From: Molanna angustata
Lineage: Eukaryota > Arthropoda > Insecta > Trichoptera > Molannidae
Direction of reading: 5' to 3'
NCBI GenBank assembly: GCA_963576475.1
Contig: OY754969.1
Location: 24,054,286-24,118,285, forward strand
Length of the DNA stretch: 64,000 nucleotides
Shown in pieces: positions 1-14,109 of the stretch. A model generated the notes under the pieces. It made no database searches and was not told the DNA's origin. It worked only from the letters and a program-made list of their open reading frames with translations. Position numbers and translations under genes: made by a program. The number at the start of each line of letters is the position of its first letter. Position 1 is the stretch's first letter.

Positions 1-300
1 AGAATACTGCATTGGAGAAACCAAGTGAAGGAGTTGACAGATGCTAACGTGGTACAAAGAGGATGCAAACAAGACACACAATAAGTACAAAAAATCTGAG
101 AATTCACGGGCGTAGGTAAACCCATTACCTACAATAGTCAGTCACTGAAACTGATGTGGAGTTTAAAGACATATTGGACGGGTGACTCTTTATTTTAAAA
201 TAAAATTGTATAAATTAAAATAATATAATATGTTTTTAATTGTCCTTAATTAATAAATTAATTGATTAAGTAGGTAGTAGTGGTAGTAAATGTTCCTTAA

Positions 301-774
301 TCTACAAATATCCCAATCCACTTAAAGAAAAAAGTGTTTGACGCTTGTGTACTCCCTGTGCTCACTTACGGCTTTGAAACATCCGCATTTACTAAGAAAA
401 TGATGGAAAAGGTAAGAGCGACATAAAGAGCGATGGAAAGAAGAATGTTGAATATCTCGCTAAGGGACCATAAAACTAATGAATGGATTAGGAAGAACGC
501 AGGAGTAGCGGATGTGGCCAAAAGAATAGCGGAGTTAAAGTAGAGTTGGCCGGGTCATGTATCTCGGATGTCAGATGGACGATGGCCAAAAATTGTGATG
601 GACTGGAGGCCAAGAACGGGAAACAGAAGCGTGGGAAGGCCCCAGACCAGATGGTCCGATGACATCAAAAAAGTGGCAGGACCTGAATGGCGAAGAATGG
701 CACAGGATAGAGACCAGTGGAAATCCAAACGGGAGGCCTTTGTGCAATACTGGACTCAAGAACAGGCTGAGTAA
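301..774 (+). pseudogene. RTE-like LINE reverse transcriptase C-terminus (family A), broken
   Basis: One frame encodes the last ~157 residues of an RTE-type non-LTR retrotransposon polyprotein, downstream of the reverse transcriptase active site. Recognisable blocks are DACVLPVLTYG near the start, then AMERRMLNISLRD, then GHVSRM, then GRPQTRWSDDIKKVAG and the DRDQWKSKREAFVQYW tail. Two in-frame stops interrupt it, at 424-426 (TAA where Gln is usual) and 541-543 (TAG where Trp is usual); both fit single C-to-T or G-to-A transitions. There is no frameshift. The stop at 772-774 is followed by a short taagtaag run, as expected for an RTE 3' end. The copy is 5'-truncated and cannot be functional. 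A more decayed relative lies at 50930-51335. Confidence 0.85.
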
Positions 775-1655
775 GTAAGTATGTAGTAGCAGAATCAGTC
801 TACTGTTTCCTTAAAGTAAGCTCTCTTTTACTTGTAAATGCAGTGTCTTCAAGGTTTTAAGCGTTAAATAAATTCTTCTAATGTTCTTTCAGAATTCGTC
901 AAGAGCCGTTTTTAGTTTCCATTAACAGAACTGTTAGTGGTGGAAGGAAAATCAGAATCAATGGGATTTCCAGTAAAGTCATAGTGACAAGAGATGCTAC
1001 AATTATAATAATAAATATAAATGCATTATCTGTAGAAACTAATAAATTAGTTTTCAAGATTATTAAATAATTAAGGACTGATACAGGTAGGTACCTACAG
1101 GATAGTACTGATACCGACCTTAAATTGGACAAAAGCATTAAAATTCGTAGCTCAGTGTGAGTGTGTGTGTGTGTGTGTGTGTGGGGTGGAGACCATATTA
1201 GTCAGGTTGAGTTTAAGGGTCATTTGCCAACACGCGATCGTCCCCTCCTATTAAAAGGCTGATAAAACCTTCAGCCACTTTACATACTTTACCTTCTATT
1301 ATTTACACCGAGATTTGATCCGATGAACAGGTGATAATTTATGTCAAGTCTTGACATAATTAGACTGCGTATTCGTACACAAAACTGATTATTTTATAGA
1401 AAACTAATGTACTTATTTATAATTCTATGGTACTTATACTTCCGACTTTGGTCACTGATGGGTTCCTAATCATTTCTTCTAACCAAATTTGAATTTTAAA
1501 TCAAGAATAACAAAGTGTGTCAAATAATTAATTATACTTGGAAAGGGTACAGAGCGCTTACTACACTAGTCAATAAAAAAACGGATTTGTAAGGCAGTAA
1601 GTAACGATTTTACTTAAAAAGTCAAATTATTTTTTTTATATATTTTGACAGTGTA
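775..1655. other. AT-rich DNA without a recognised gene
   Basis: I see no coding signal here. It holds a short (GT)n run at about 1159-1182 and ordinary AT-rich sequence. Short reading frames on the minus strand show no recognisable domain. Confidence 0.5.
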
Positions 1656-2305
<650 letters not shown>

Positions 2306-2418
2306 TTTCCGTGATCGCACGACAGCTGCTGCCAATTATAGTGTGATATGCGGTTCGATGACGGCTATCTCTGTTTAATGTACGATAAGGAGCGCCCTAT
2401 ATTCCAGTTCAATTATTA

Positions 2419-3185
2419 CTAGTTGCATGTAACACATGAGATCCAACTGTCGATAGCGATAGTATGTATAGTTGAAGAATATGTACCAAACTATAAACCC
2501 ATAAATACAAATTATTGAATATTGTCAGATATTTTGTTTTCTATACAACATATGTAGGTATGTATGTCAAGATAGGATAGTATGGAGGAAGGTCCTTTTA
2601 TCCTACCCAGAATATGAAAATAGCATGATGGTTTGTATGTATGTTTGAAGATGAAGTATCAAACTATTAAGTCTTCTTACATATTGTGTATAGGCGACTG
2701 CCATACAAAATGTATGAAGCGATGTCGTCACTAAATTCAATTTTTAAAAAAATTGTTAAAAAAAATTGAGATCTTCTACTACAATGCTAATATTTTTTAT
2801 AGAAAATTAAATTATCTAGTTGGAGTATTTCGGCTTTTTTCGATAATTGTAAAAGTTTTGGAAAAATAGGCAGTTAAACTCATAAATTTATGATAAAAAA
2901 AATACTTTTCTTAATAAAAAATGTTTGAGAAACCCTGGAATTTTTTTGAAAAGAATTAATTTGAGATTTTGTATTTGTCTATGTTTGTACCAATTTTCAG
3001 CGTTCTAACTTTTATGGTTTCTGAGATATATGGAAAAATAAAATAAAAATTCAAAAGTTGATAACCCCTGACTGAAACAAAAATTCAAAATTTTGAGTAA
3101 ATAAGTTTTGTAGGCCTATAACTTTGTATATATTCTGAAATTTTGGGCTCTGTAAATTGAGCGGATCAAAAGTTATAAGGGGGGG

Positions 3186-3254
<69 letters not shown>

Positions 3255-3482
3255 ACACACAGACACACACACAGACACACGAAATGTTCTACTCCGAATT
3301 CTGAGTAAATCCGTCTATGGAACATATATGCTGCGAAGCCTCTAAGTTGGTGTTTTTTTACTTCAAAGTTGGAAAAGCCGTGAAAAAAGTAGACCTCTCC
3401 ATACAATTCTCGCGTATTCTGGCTTGAAACATTGTCGATATGTTAAGAGAACAAAGTTCTCCTGAACAAATCGACAGTTGGA
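2419..3482 (-). mobile_element. Helentron-like non-autonomous element, copy A
   Basis: Read on the minus strand, the copy begins TCCAACTGTCG and ends with the inverted CGACAGTTGG, a CATGT/ACATG hairpin region and CTAG. It is flanked by T on both sides. Between the ends lies a (GT)n microsatellite (plus-strand AC run at 3189-3289 with ACAG interruptions) preceded by a degenerate 5' module. Copies B, C, D and fragment E share this plan. There is no coding capacity. Terminal inverted repeat, internal microsatellite, 3' hairpin and CTAG end match what is known of Helentron-associated elements such as Drosophila DINE-1. The family assignment is inference. Confidence 0.7.
3189..3289. repeat. (AC)n microsatellite inside Helentron-like copy A
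   Basis: A perfect AC run is followed by ACAG-interrupted AC blocks. It occupies the same internal position as the GT runs in copies B and D, so it is part of the element rather than an independent locus. Confidence 0.9.
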
Positions 3483-3925
3483 AAAACGAAGGTATATGTA
3501 GAAGTCGGATATTTATATTGTATCTTGAAGTATGTAGGCATGCTCTTGTGGAGGCCTTTACATTATATAGTTTACGTCCATCAATACCGCGGCAAGGAAT
3601 ATGGGTCTGACAATCAACGAACAAAAAACCAACTTCTTGATATCACGCCATACTGTCCGTCATACTTCTTCGCCACTTGCAAGAGACAGCCATATCTTCA
3701 AATCTGCAGAGTTATTTTTATACCTAGGTTCACTAATTACCAAATAACATCAGTGAAGAAGTGAACAGAATATTTGTTGCTGCTATATCAGATGTTACAT
3801 TGGCCTATTGTCTGACCAGTGTTGAAAAATTTATAGTTATGGTATCTTTCAATTGTTAGATTCCCAGCACGTTATTTTATTTGTGATCATGGTCATACCC
3901 CTGATGTTTCTCATTTAAAAAGATC
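3483..3925. other. No recognised gene
   Basis: A plus-strand frame at 3525-3764 has no recognisable domain. Low-level similarity to reverse-transcriptase text (for example DNQRTKNQ) is too weak to call. Confidence 0.35.
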
Positions 3926-3929
3926 TGAA

Positions 3930-4118
3930 GTCAATGACAGTCCACGAGTGTGAATCTTCCATTCACATTCTTTTGCACTATGATGCAAAGATTGCTAATC
4001 TAGAGGGCTCCATGACCTACTTTTCGTGTTATGCATTTTTTTTCATGTCGCTCACTTTGCGTTTTGTGAAGGGGCCGTTTACAGTACATATACAGAGCGG
4101 GATGTGGTAGGAGCAGCG
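3930..4118 (+). mobile_element. 3' UTR fragment of an R1-clade-like LINE
   Basis: The segment with gattgctaatctagaggg, ctccatgacctac, a gtgaaggggc block and gagcgggatgtgg matches in order the 3' UTR that follows a zinc-knuckle LINE C-terminus at 22049-22600. Only the untranslated end is kept here. It abuts an RTE stub, so two different LINE 3' ends lie in tandem on the same strand. Confidence 0.6.
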
Positions 4119-4505
4119 AAAATGCCTACGAGATCTGGTCTCTAACTAAAAGAGATGAGAACTAACTTAGCATTTTTGAAAGAAAGATCCTGCGGTGAAT
4201 CTACGGAGCTGTTTGTGAGGGTGGTGTGTGTAGAAACAGATACAATCACAAATTTTACCAGCTTTGTCATAATGTCAACATCACGGGATTAATTAAGATT
4301 GGAAGACTTAGATGGCTTGGACACGTAGAAAGAATGAGTGAACAAGTGACCAAAAAGTTTAAGACGTAGGGGAAGACTTAAGCTGAGATGAATGGACTGC
4401 ATCCTGGATTTTGTGGACGTGGACAATTGGAGACGGAGCCGCTGACAGATCGAAATGGCGTGGACTTGGAGGCCAGGTTCCACTTAGGGATGTGGAGTCG
4501 ATGAT
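4119..4505 (+). pseudogene. RTE-like LINE C-terminal fragment (family D), decayed
   Basis: Translation across breaks gives EIWSLTKRDEN, LSIFERKILR, IYGAVCEGGVCRNRYNHKF, then IGRLRWLGHVERMSEQVTKK, the conserved connection block between reverse transcriptase and tail in RTE-type LINEs. The GRPKLRW tail is frameshifted around 4365. The DNA ends in gatgatgatg, the same (GAT)n tail as the copies at 18793-19285 and 61077-61510. Several stops and frameshifts make it non-functional. Confidence 0.75.
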
Positions 4506-6185
4506 GATGTTTATTCAGATGAATTTATATACAAATCATAGATTGAAATATTTTTTATTTTTTTGGTTGTTATGATTTATTTTGATTAAAACGTATAAAC
4601 GGTGAATTTAGTGAACAAAGCCTTAATTTATCGGGTATAAAAGTACTTTTGTCTGGGGAAGGAAGTTGCGTGACCTTTAAAAAAGATTAGGAATCTGATT
4701 GATTAGTATCCCTAATTTAACGCTTTCGTAAAACTAATCCACAAACAAAGCTTCACTATCAAAAGATAAAGCAACAGAAGGAAAATAAATTTGAATTAGT
4801 ATAAAAACATGCTAATCTTTTTCATTGCTTTTTTCTCTAAATATTTTAAGTCCTTATTGAGGTCATAAGATAATGTGAGTTTATTTTTAAATAAATCGAT
4901 TATTTTTAAATATATTTTTGGACTGTAAAATTAGTAATAAAAGTATGTGATATTTTATATCATATACATTTATTTTTAATACAGATGTTAACTCTTACAT
5001 ATAGATGTCAATTCTTTTTAATTTTTATTTATGAAACGATTAACGTCATAAACGTCTCCATAATGTAATACTTGCTTTTGGGTATGGGATTATAATTGTT
5101 TAACCAGTGGCCCAAGAGGCTATATAAAATATGTGACTATTTGAACGGAAATGCAGTTTAGCTTTATATTTTATCCGGTAAATTTGTCTGTGCAAAACAT
5201 TCTTAGCTATCAAAAAATAGAAAAAAAATTATGGAAGGAAGGCAGACGAGTTAAAAGAATATCAAAATATCAGCAAGTGATCTACAGGGCGGTAAAGTTG
5301 ATCTTTGTAGTTGTTCGTACTTTATGTATTTATTTTATTTTATAATAAAATAAAAAAAAACTCTTCTATTGACAAAAAAATGAGTGTTGATATAAAACTT
5401 GTGATATTGAAGTAAGTAGGTTACGTATCCAAAATCCGATTAAAAATAACATAAAAATTAATGTCTGTAGATTCACTCAGGATCGTTTTTGTTTTGCAAA
5501 AACTTGGGAAATATATTAATATTGTCATTTTGTTTCCTTCCTCACCTGGCAACAACATTCCCGGATACATGAAGTTTTTATCCTGTCTTGGAGTGTCTCT
5601 TGTCTTGCCTGTAATTGTTTTCAAAAGTCTCATTTCCGTACGTAGAAAGACCCTTTTGTGTTTTCTTTTATGTCTTTTGCTCTTGTGATTCAATAAGTTT
5701 TGACGCAATTCCTTTTTGAATGTCGTCTGATCTCACGCCATCATTCAAATATATGTGTACATGTATATTTATGAAAAGGTAAACGAATATTTAATATTGT
5801 AGCATCCAATCATTAAGTATACCTACATTTATTTATTTATTTAATAAAATAACAATTATACATTAATAATAAAAAGAATTATAAACAGTATCTTAAAATT
5901 AAATTATTTAATATCTATTCATCCCTCAGTTGAGATCAAATCTCGTGTTCGAGGGAGGAGCACAGTCATTTGTGCGGTTCATTTATTTCAATAACATATA
6001 ATATTACTAAGAATAACACGCATATATTTAAATTAATATTACGTGAACTGGTGAAAAGTTCCCGGATGAACCCTCACCAATGGAGCATACTCTAGTATAC
6101 GCAAGCGCATACTGAAAACCGCGAACTACATTTGCCGTTCACAGGGCCCCACTAGTAGGCATTCACCGTTCACCTACTTACTTAC
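4506..6185. other. AT-rich DNA without a recognised gene
   Basis: There are only short frames with no recognisable domain. Frames on both strands at 5421-5708 overlap each other and look like chance frames in AT-rich DNA. Confidence 0.5.
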
Positions 6186-6420
6186 ATTACTTCTTCTTCT
6201 TCTTTTACTGTTAGTGCAGATTTTACCGCCTCTTGTGATGTGGACTCCCAGCTATCTTTTAACCTTTTGGAGGTCTTCCGGGCATTATTCTTCCCTCTTG
6301 TTTTTCGCGTAGGGCAAGTAGTGGTGGTCTTTGGCAGTCCATTGTTTTTATATGATCTATCCAGTACCGCCTACTTAATCTCCTCCGTCTTACAATATCT
6401 AGGATATCACACATTCTTTT
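6186..6420 (-). pseudogene. RTE-like LINE tail fragment
   Basis: On the minus strand the DNA reads WIDHIK..., then EKQEGRIMPGRPPK, and ends in (GAA)n at the plus-strand cttcttcttctt. The GHV..M to PEGR..GRP..W arrangement is that of RTE-type LINE C-termini. It is short, frameshifted and 5'-truncated. Confidence 0.55.
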
Positions 6421-7675
6421 GATCTAAATACATTAAATTAATATATATTTAAAATAGATTTTGGATCCATTGTTACCAGTATTTTCTCATAAAACAACAA
6501 ACGAGAGCTATTTCATACAGCGCTCATCTTTCCATCCCATCAAATCTTTGATTCAAAATGTTAAACTTTGTATAACTGAGCTATCTCAGCATTCGGAGTC
6601 CAAATCCTGTGAAAATGTTAAATACATAATTTGAAACACTTTTTTGTATTTCCTTAGTACCTATTATGATCAGCCAGACAAAGTTTTACATCCTCAGGCG
6701 CACAATGAAAAGATATAGACTGGTGGAACAATAAACATTGAAGTAAGAATGTACACATAAGAGAGAGGTAGGTACCTAAGAAATATCCCAAATAAGATTC
6801 GAAAAAAGAAGTTTCATCGTATCATTCTGATATAAAAACTTTTTCTATTCGCATAATGAAGTAATCGTTCGGGCCAAAATAAGCGACGGAGTTCATTTCC
6901 CTTTCCTATACGGAACCTGCCCCCAACCCTCCCCATTCATCGCTTGTTGGGGAGCGCTATGGTTTGGGTCGGGGATAATGTAAGAAAAAAATAAAATGTA
7001 TATTCTGAAAAAGAATAGACGTGTCCGGCCAGCGAAGATAGAAGCATTAGGTTGTAATTGCGGCTTTTGTGGGCGTAAAACACCCCTCATTGGGAAGTTG
7101 TTAAGTGGACATTCAGGGGAAGTTCCAGCCCTTAAATTGATGCTATGGTGCGAGCTCCATACTCCGACTGCTACCTTTATACCTACCGGTTACCGTGAAC
7201 GTTTCTCGGAAGTATTGTTATGAAAATCAAGAATAAAAATAATCATTTTCTCTTGTAAGGAAAATTAAACCAATTTAATTTTTTGATTCGATATAATGGT
7301 CACAACTTGAATTACTTATAAATCAATTTCATTTTGATTGAAACACCAAAAAAAACAAGGAAGTTAAAGTTTAAAGTTCATGCTTGTGGGGTTTGTTGAA
7401 AACCAATTTGCTTCCAATTAACTTTTGTTATATTATAAACCAAAAAGGATTTCATATAATTTCAATAAAAAGTAAATGCCAAAAGTAACTTGGTTACCAA
7501 TTCTGTTGCTCATATTGTCTGAATTACTTTTTACACGTTAATCGTAGGTACATTATATACATAATATCACATTATGCTCATGTGGGTAGAAAAATAGAAT
7601 TTAAAGCCACTCGACAATCATATTTTACCTTGAATATTTTTATTGTTGCATATACTCAAAAAAAAAATTAAATAA
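6421..7675. other. Unassigned DNA with one less AT-rich patch
   Basis: Positions 6880-7220 are clearly less AT-rich than the surroundings. They contain a 75-codon plus-strand frame (6996-7223) with a CNCGFCGRKTP stretch. I do not recognise it and no upstream exon signal is convincing. The rest is AT-rich with no visible gene. Confidence 0.4.
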
Positions 7676-7682
7676 AAAATGT

Positions 7683-7860
7683 TTTTTTTTGCTTGTCGGG
7701 AGTCAATGATATTTTATGACAAACTTTTAAAATCTCAATAGAGACGAAGTTGGAATGTTATAGGAGAACCAAGAACTTAAGTCACCTACAGGGCTTATGA
7801 ACGTTACGCAAGCGCATAAAGTAATCGCGAAAATCCAGCCGATGATAGGTCGTAAGCCCT
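7683..7860 (+). repeat. Repeat R, junction fragment
   Basis: A tgtcgggagtcaa block is followed by atctcaatagagacgaagtt, then a cacctacagggctta block and an acgcaagcgcataaagt block. The same words occur at 15905-16010 and 46790-46925, and inverted at 57530-57625. Here the block that lies at the right end of the 46.8-kb copy precedes the left-end block, as in a tandem junction. Confidence 0.6.
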
Positions 7861-8256
7861 GTAGTTGTAATTTTTCATAAAATACTTTGCCTCATTTACA
7901 TGTATTTTCTGTCTCATAATATGCCGGATATTAAAATTTATCATATCAATCAGAAATAAACAATATGTTAATTTATTTATTTGTAGTATGGTACATAGAT
8001 ATCGAAGTCGAGAACTCCGAGCCAGTCCCGGGTGAAGGTGCAAATTAGGTTAAAAAAATCTCATGAATATTTATCATTTATTTGATTTCATGTTACTTAT
8101 TCTCTACGAGTTTTCATACGGGGAAAACATCCAATATCCAATTATGTACTTATAACTACATAAGATAATAAAGACATTGATTAATTCATTTATATACGTG
8201 TCTTTTTTGTTTTTATTGAATTATTGGGTAGGTGGTGAAGTTTTAACATTTTAAAG

Positions 8257-8545
8257 TAACTTATTTCTGATATCAGAATGAACGAGGAACACCTGACGAA
8301 GAAAATATACAATGCGGATAGGATTGGATTGAGAGGCCGGGGCCGCCCAAGAAAGGGATGGCACGACCATGTGAATGATATTTTGAAAGATGGAAATGTT
8401 AGAAGCGTGAACAACAGACGAACATGTATAAGACGATGTATGAATGTTGTCGAGGCGATGAATGTATGTCAAGATAGAAGTAAGTGGCGTTCGGTTCTCT
8501 CTGCCTACCCCGTAAGGGACATGGCGTGATGGTATGTATACATAC
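8257..8545 (+). pseudogene. RTE-like LINE tail (family C)
   Basis: An uninterrupted frame encodes NEEHLTKKIYNADRIG, then GRGRPRKGWHDHVNDILKDG, RRTCIRRCMNVVEAMNVC and QDRSKWRSVLSAYPVRDMA before its stop. This is the extreme C-terminus of a LINE polyprotein: GRGRPR..W basic patch, then DR.KW. Everything upstream, including the catalytic domains, is missing. The 3' end is acatggcgtgatggtatg plus (TATG)n, shared with the copies at 17886, 27270 and 48040 and, unexpectedly, with unrelated repeat S. Confidence 0.75.
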
Positions 8546-9386
8546 ATTACCTCCAAAATTCATTTGTGTCCATCACCATATTATTCAAATGCATTATTTC
8601 TTACAATGACTAATCAATGTAACTCAGTTCGTTGGCGAAAATAACCGACCGATAATATCGTAGTATACAAGAGAAACTATTTATAGAATTGTTATTTTCA
8701 ATCATTACCAAAAGTAAACTATGGTATAATGTTACACATTTTTACGACCTTTACTACCTAGTACCTACCTAACGGTGTGAAAGAGAAGATGGTGTTACAT
8801 AAATACAAATATGTATGATGTTGGAAGTTTTCAGTTTCCTGGTAATTCTTGATTTGTATTGTTTTAACGCGTTTCTAATGAATCATTCACTACACAGGGC
8901 AATAAAATATACAAAGAGACGTAAACTAGCAATAAAATGAACCCTATAAAAAGCAAAACTTTTGTAGGTCTAAGCCACCCAAGTTATGCCGACACGACAC
9001 ATATAATTGTTTTACCTATATATGATATTAATATGTCATGATATTTTATAGAGTCGATAAATTACGGTTCAAAACATTCCTTCAAATGAATAACTCATCT
9101 TTTCTTCTTGATATACCCAACCAATGTCGCTTAGTCGCTTTAGCATTATTCTCTAGTAAACTATAAATTTCTCAAATATTATCGTTCTCATTAAAATTAT
9201 CTAATATTTTTCCTGCCTCAGACAAAATGGTAGGTATTCATAAATGTATTTATTGATTTATTTATCTACATGAATATGCTATGGTTTTGATTATAAGTTG
9301 TTTTCTTTATATTTCTTATAATTGTGTCTTGCCTTAGCACGTTGTTTGACTTTCTTTTTTTATAAATATATTATTATCTATTTTAT
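8546..9386. other. AT-rich DNA without a recognised gene
   Basis: No frame longer than a few dozen codons with recognisable content and no repeat family I can name. Confidence 0.5.
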
Positions 9387-10525
<1,139 letters not shown>

Positions 10526-11105
10526 TAACAAAATAATTTTGTCTATATTTTAATTTTTATACCTACCCACAAAGAGTCTGTGCCTGGTGGGGTTTCTGTG
10601 TGCACATTTGCTTTGTTACGAACTATGCGCTGTATGTACCCACCATCATCATTTAAGTTTAACCATTGTATTTTAAAGAATATAATGCATATTAAAAATA
10701 AGATTTTTATTCCAGTCTGTGTGTAAGGGGAGGAGGGTGCAATGCTACATAAACCATATTTTGTACATACAAAATTTACATTAAACATTACAGAAGAAGA
10801 AAAATCCATTACGCAATATAGATTATATACACAAAAAAAATTTTTTTTTTACACAATAGATAAAAGAGTAGTATATATACACACATGCATACACACATAC
10901 ATACACATACGTCCATATATTTATATATACACAAGAAAGAGCAACAAATACTTATAAAAAATCAAAATTAAAAACATTTTATGTAGACATTGTATTATTA
11001 TCATTGTATTGGTCGAATACTTCTGCCCATCTTTGTGACAGTCTCGGACATTGGTGCCCCTGTACAGTCTTTATGAACGAGTTAGGATTATTCCATATTC
11101 TCTCA
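10526..11105. other. AT-rich DNA with TATA/CACA low-complexity patches
   Basis: A TATACACACATGCATACACACATAC-like low-complexity patch lies at about 10870-10935. No gene is visible. Confidence 0.5.
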
Positions 11106-11109
11106 CATA

Positions 11110-11180
11110 TGGATATACATGGATATGGTAAATGCCGTACATCCAACAAATCGAAGGGACAGGCCGTGATTTAACAGAAA
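11110..11180 (-). pseudogene. Small CR1/Jockey-type LINE C-terminal scrap
   Basis: The minus strand gives LLNHGLSLRFVGCTAF, matching SNHGLPLQSAERTT in the better copy at 12099-12284. It is only a short scrap. Confidence 0.4.
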
Positions 11181-11865
11181 CACAACATGTCTGCACATAT
11201 AGGATTGGTCTATGTGAATAGTGTTTTTTTATTTCAACATGTTATGGCAAAATGTGCATTGTAGCGTTTGATGAAACAAAAATGGAATTGCTTGGTTATA
11301 AAATCTCATCTCAAATAGGATGGTAGTTACCTTTAGCAACCAACCTGGTGATATACACCAATGTGAAATTGACCCGAGCCACCGTATCATCTATGAGAGC
11401 GCCCTAGCACTCTGAAATAATGCAATTTTCTCAGGTAATCTACTTGCAAAGGATTTTATTAGTGCTAGGTGAGATATAATAACCACTGCACTAAGCAATG
11501 CCACTACTTACTTAGACCACGAAGTAAGATACTGATAATAATGTGATCATACCTCTGAGCCCCCTACCTAGTTTCATTAAGTTTAATATAAAAATGGATT
11601 CAATGGCCAGTTAGTGCATATTGGATTATTTATTTTTCAATACGATACAAAAGATCTAGATAAACAAAGAAAACATCTCATTTAAAATATTCATATTTAC
11701 CTCGTTAGAACCATTATACTTTGATCAAAATTTAAATCAGAATGTAAATCGTTTTTTCTTCTTTACGAGTTTCTTGAACTCATAAATTCTCAATGGATAC
11801 AGTTTTGATAACTATTTATGAAATTCCACTCATATTCATCAGCTAATTTGTATGTATTTATTAAG

Positions 11866-12300
11866 CTTCATGTACAATACTGTGTCCAACGGCGGGTTTA
11901 TTGTCACAAGGCAATTTTTCCAATCAACCAAAGCAACGTGATGCCATAGATAGTATAGTGGTAGGTACAATAAATTTATAACAAACAGAAAGAAACACGT
12001 AACATTATTCAGAATATATTCACAGCAACAAAAGAAGGTAGGAAATAGAGGTTGAGGGAGGGGAGGGAGGATGGATATGGGGTGTCAGTTAAGAATTATT
12101 AGACACCCTTTAGTTTCTTTTTAAAAAGTTGAATCGATTGAGACTTCGTAGTATCATTACTTAAGGTGTTCCATAATCTTGTTGATTGTACTTCAAAAGA
12201 GGAACTGAAAAATTCAGTAGAATGAATGGGAAAAGCTAGTGTGGTACGTTCAGCAGATTGAAGAGGCAGACCGTGATTTGACAAGTAAATACCTTTTTCT
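11866..12300 (-). pseudogene. CR1/Jockey-group LINE 3' end with 3' UTR
   Basis: A minus-strand frame (12284 to 12099) encodes SNHGLPLQSAERTTLAFP, then FEVQSTRLWNTLSNDTT and SQSIQLFKKKLKG before the stop. This is the usual C-terminal signature of CR1/Jockey LINEs (V.S.RLWN.LP.. then FK..LK). The 3' UTR runs down to about 11866 and contains a caaggcaat / gcgggtttattg pair. A related pair occurs at 34385-34450, 56310-56350 and in the SINE at 21525-21737. The element is 5'-truncated; catalytic domains are absent. Confidence 0.7.
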
Positions 12301-13095
12301 TGAGATATTGTGGTGAATTAGTGTTGTTAATTAATTTGAAATAAATTTTGTTTATGTTTCTCCGACGTTTTTAGACGGTTTGGCCCGGTGTCGATGTGTC
12401 ATAAACATCAACTTCCAAATATACTATTGAGACAGGAATACGTAATAATAGGCCTATTGAAAGAACTTTGAGTATGCAAATTAAAATGATCTCGTTAACC
12501 AGCCAATGCAAAACCGTGGGCTTTATGTAGGTATTAATTTATTCCACGAAAAATATAAATATAGGTACTTTATAGATCTGTTGAAATATAATTTATTTAA
12601 AAAAAAGGATACAAATACACAATATTTTCAGATTATTATATAATGATTACTTATTTATGAATGACTCAACTTCAAAAAGAGAATTATCTCGTGTTTTGAA
12701 GTGAGTCACATTTCACAAAAACATACAAACTAACTACAAACTAACTAATTCTACAAAAATCTTAACCTAGGCATCATATGAAGGAACATTAATATTGATA
12801 TAAACTATAAAGTAAGCAAAAACTTGACAACCCATACAAAATATATATAAATAACATAAAAAAAGAAATATATAAATAATAATATAAAAGTACTAAATCT
12901 TTTTTTAACCATTTTTTATGAAACATACTATAAAAGTAATATAAAAGTCCAGTTGATAAGGGGCTAATAAGCTGAAACGGTCGTCCTGGACTCAGGAAAA
13001 AATATATATGTAGACCAAATCATTTGTTTGATTTAAAATTCCCAACATAAAAGTAATCACAAATCCTAACAATAAAAATAAAACAAAACAAAAAT
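12301..13095. other. AT-rich DNA without a recognised gene
   Basis: I see nothing coding and no repeat I can classify. Confidence 0.5.
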
Positions 13096-13102
13096 TTGAA
13101 TG

Positions 13103-13432
13103 TTACTTTAGATATTCTTTTAATTTTACCAAGAATTTATTAAGACTGTTTTCTGCTAATTTTTTAAACTGTACCGGTAAATCATCGTACCACTTTACCC
13201 CATATGAGGAATGATTTTGGCCGAAAGATGTATTTTTTTTAGGGATTTTAATCATTCCACTTGTGCGAGGTCCTGTACTTATATAATCTATAGGATAAAT
13301 TTTATTGACAAAATATTCTTTACATATTTGCTTAATTGCATTTCTTCTGTATAAAATATGTAATTTTGTGACTTTAAATTCTGAGAATAATTGATCACAG
13401 TAAAATTCTAGCAAATCCAAAGCGCAATCCAT
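13103..13432 (-). pseudogene. CR1/Jockey-group LINE C-terminal remnant
   Basis: A 109-residue minus-strand frame contains LHILYRRNAIKQICKEYF, then GPRTSGMIKIPKKNTSFGQ, GVKWYDDLPVQFKKLAEN and FLVKLKEYLK. The order (RR..AxxxIP...T.FGQ, then Y.G.K.YN.LP, then F...LK.YL) is that of CR1/Jockey-type reverse-transcriptase C-termini. The catalytic part is gone and the start Met is not a real start. It is intact as a frame, but 5'-truncated. Confidence 0.6.
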
Positions 13433-14105
13433 TCAACCAATAATCTATACAATTAATACTTTATAATATGATTTAAATAATTTCCATAAATCATCATTGT
13501 ACACGAAGTTATTAATAAAGCGTGATTTCAGTAAAAATTATTCAACTAAATGGTATGCTTCCATTAATTTTCATAAAACTTATCTTTCGAAGTTAATTTT
13601 GAAATCTCTTTCTGAAGTGTTGCTACCATAGAACAAAGTTAGTATTAAATCATTTAATGTTCAAAAAGTATCAAAATGGCGTGGTACGCTTGGTTACGTG
13701 GGCTTCATGGATGGAATGGTTCCACTAAGTGCCTCCTTAGGGTTATACAAATCTAATATAACCTATTATAAATTACTTGCTACCTGGACACAATCAAGAT
13801 AACATAAAAAAAAATTCGTTTTAAAATTTGACCAATATTTTTAAAATGTGTTATTAATTGAGTATTACCAAACATGGCAGCCGAGATTCCAAAATTAAAA
13901 AAAAAATACATGTAGTCTGGAATGTATGGCTACACTATGAAAGCTAAGAGATATAGATACGAATATCAAATGCATTTGAATAAGTTATTTCATGGCCTTG
14001 AATTATTATTAATGAGATTAAAACGCTCATAACTATTAACCATGATTTTTTACTCCTCACTAACACAAGGTGATATAGTGGGGAGTTATGATTTCGCAAT
14101 TTAAG
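13433..14105. other. AT-rich DNA without a recognised gene
   Basis: Nothing coding is visible. Confidence 0.45.
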
Positions 14106-14109
14106 GGTA

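Noticed and set aside
3051..3406. Minus-strand frames with Cys-Val runs
   Set aside because: The same microsatellite artefact in copy A.
5421..5708. Overlapping plus- and minus-strand frames
   Set aside because: They mirror each other, have no recognisable domain, and lie in low-complexity AT-rich DNA.
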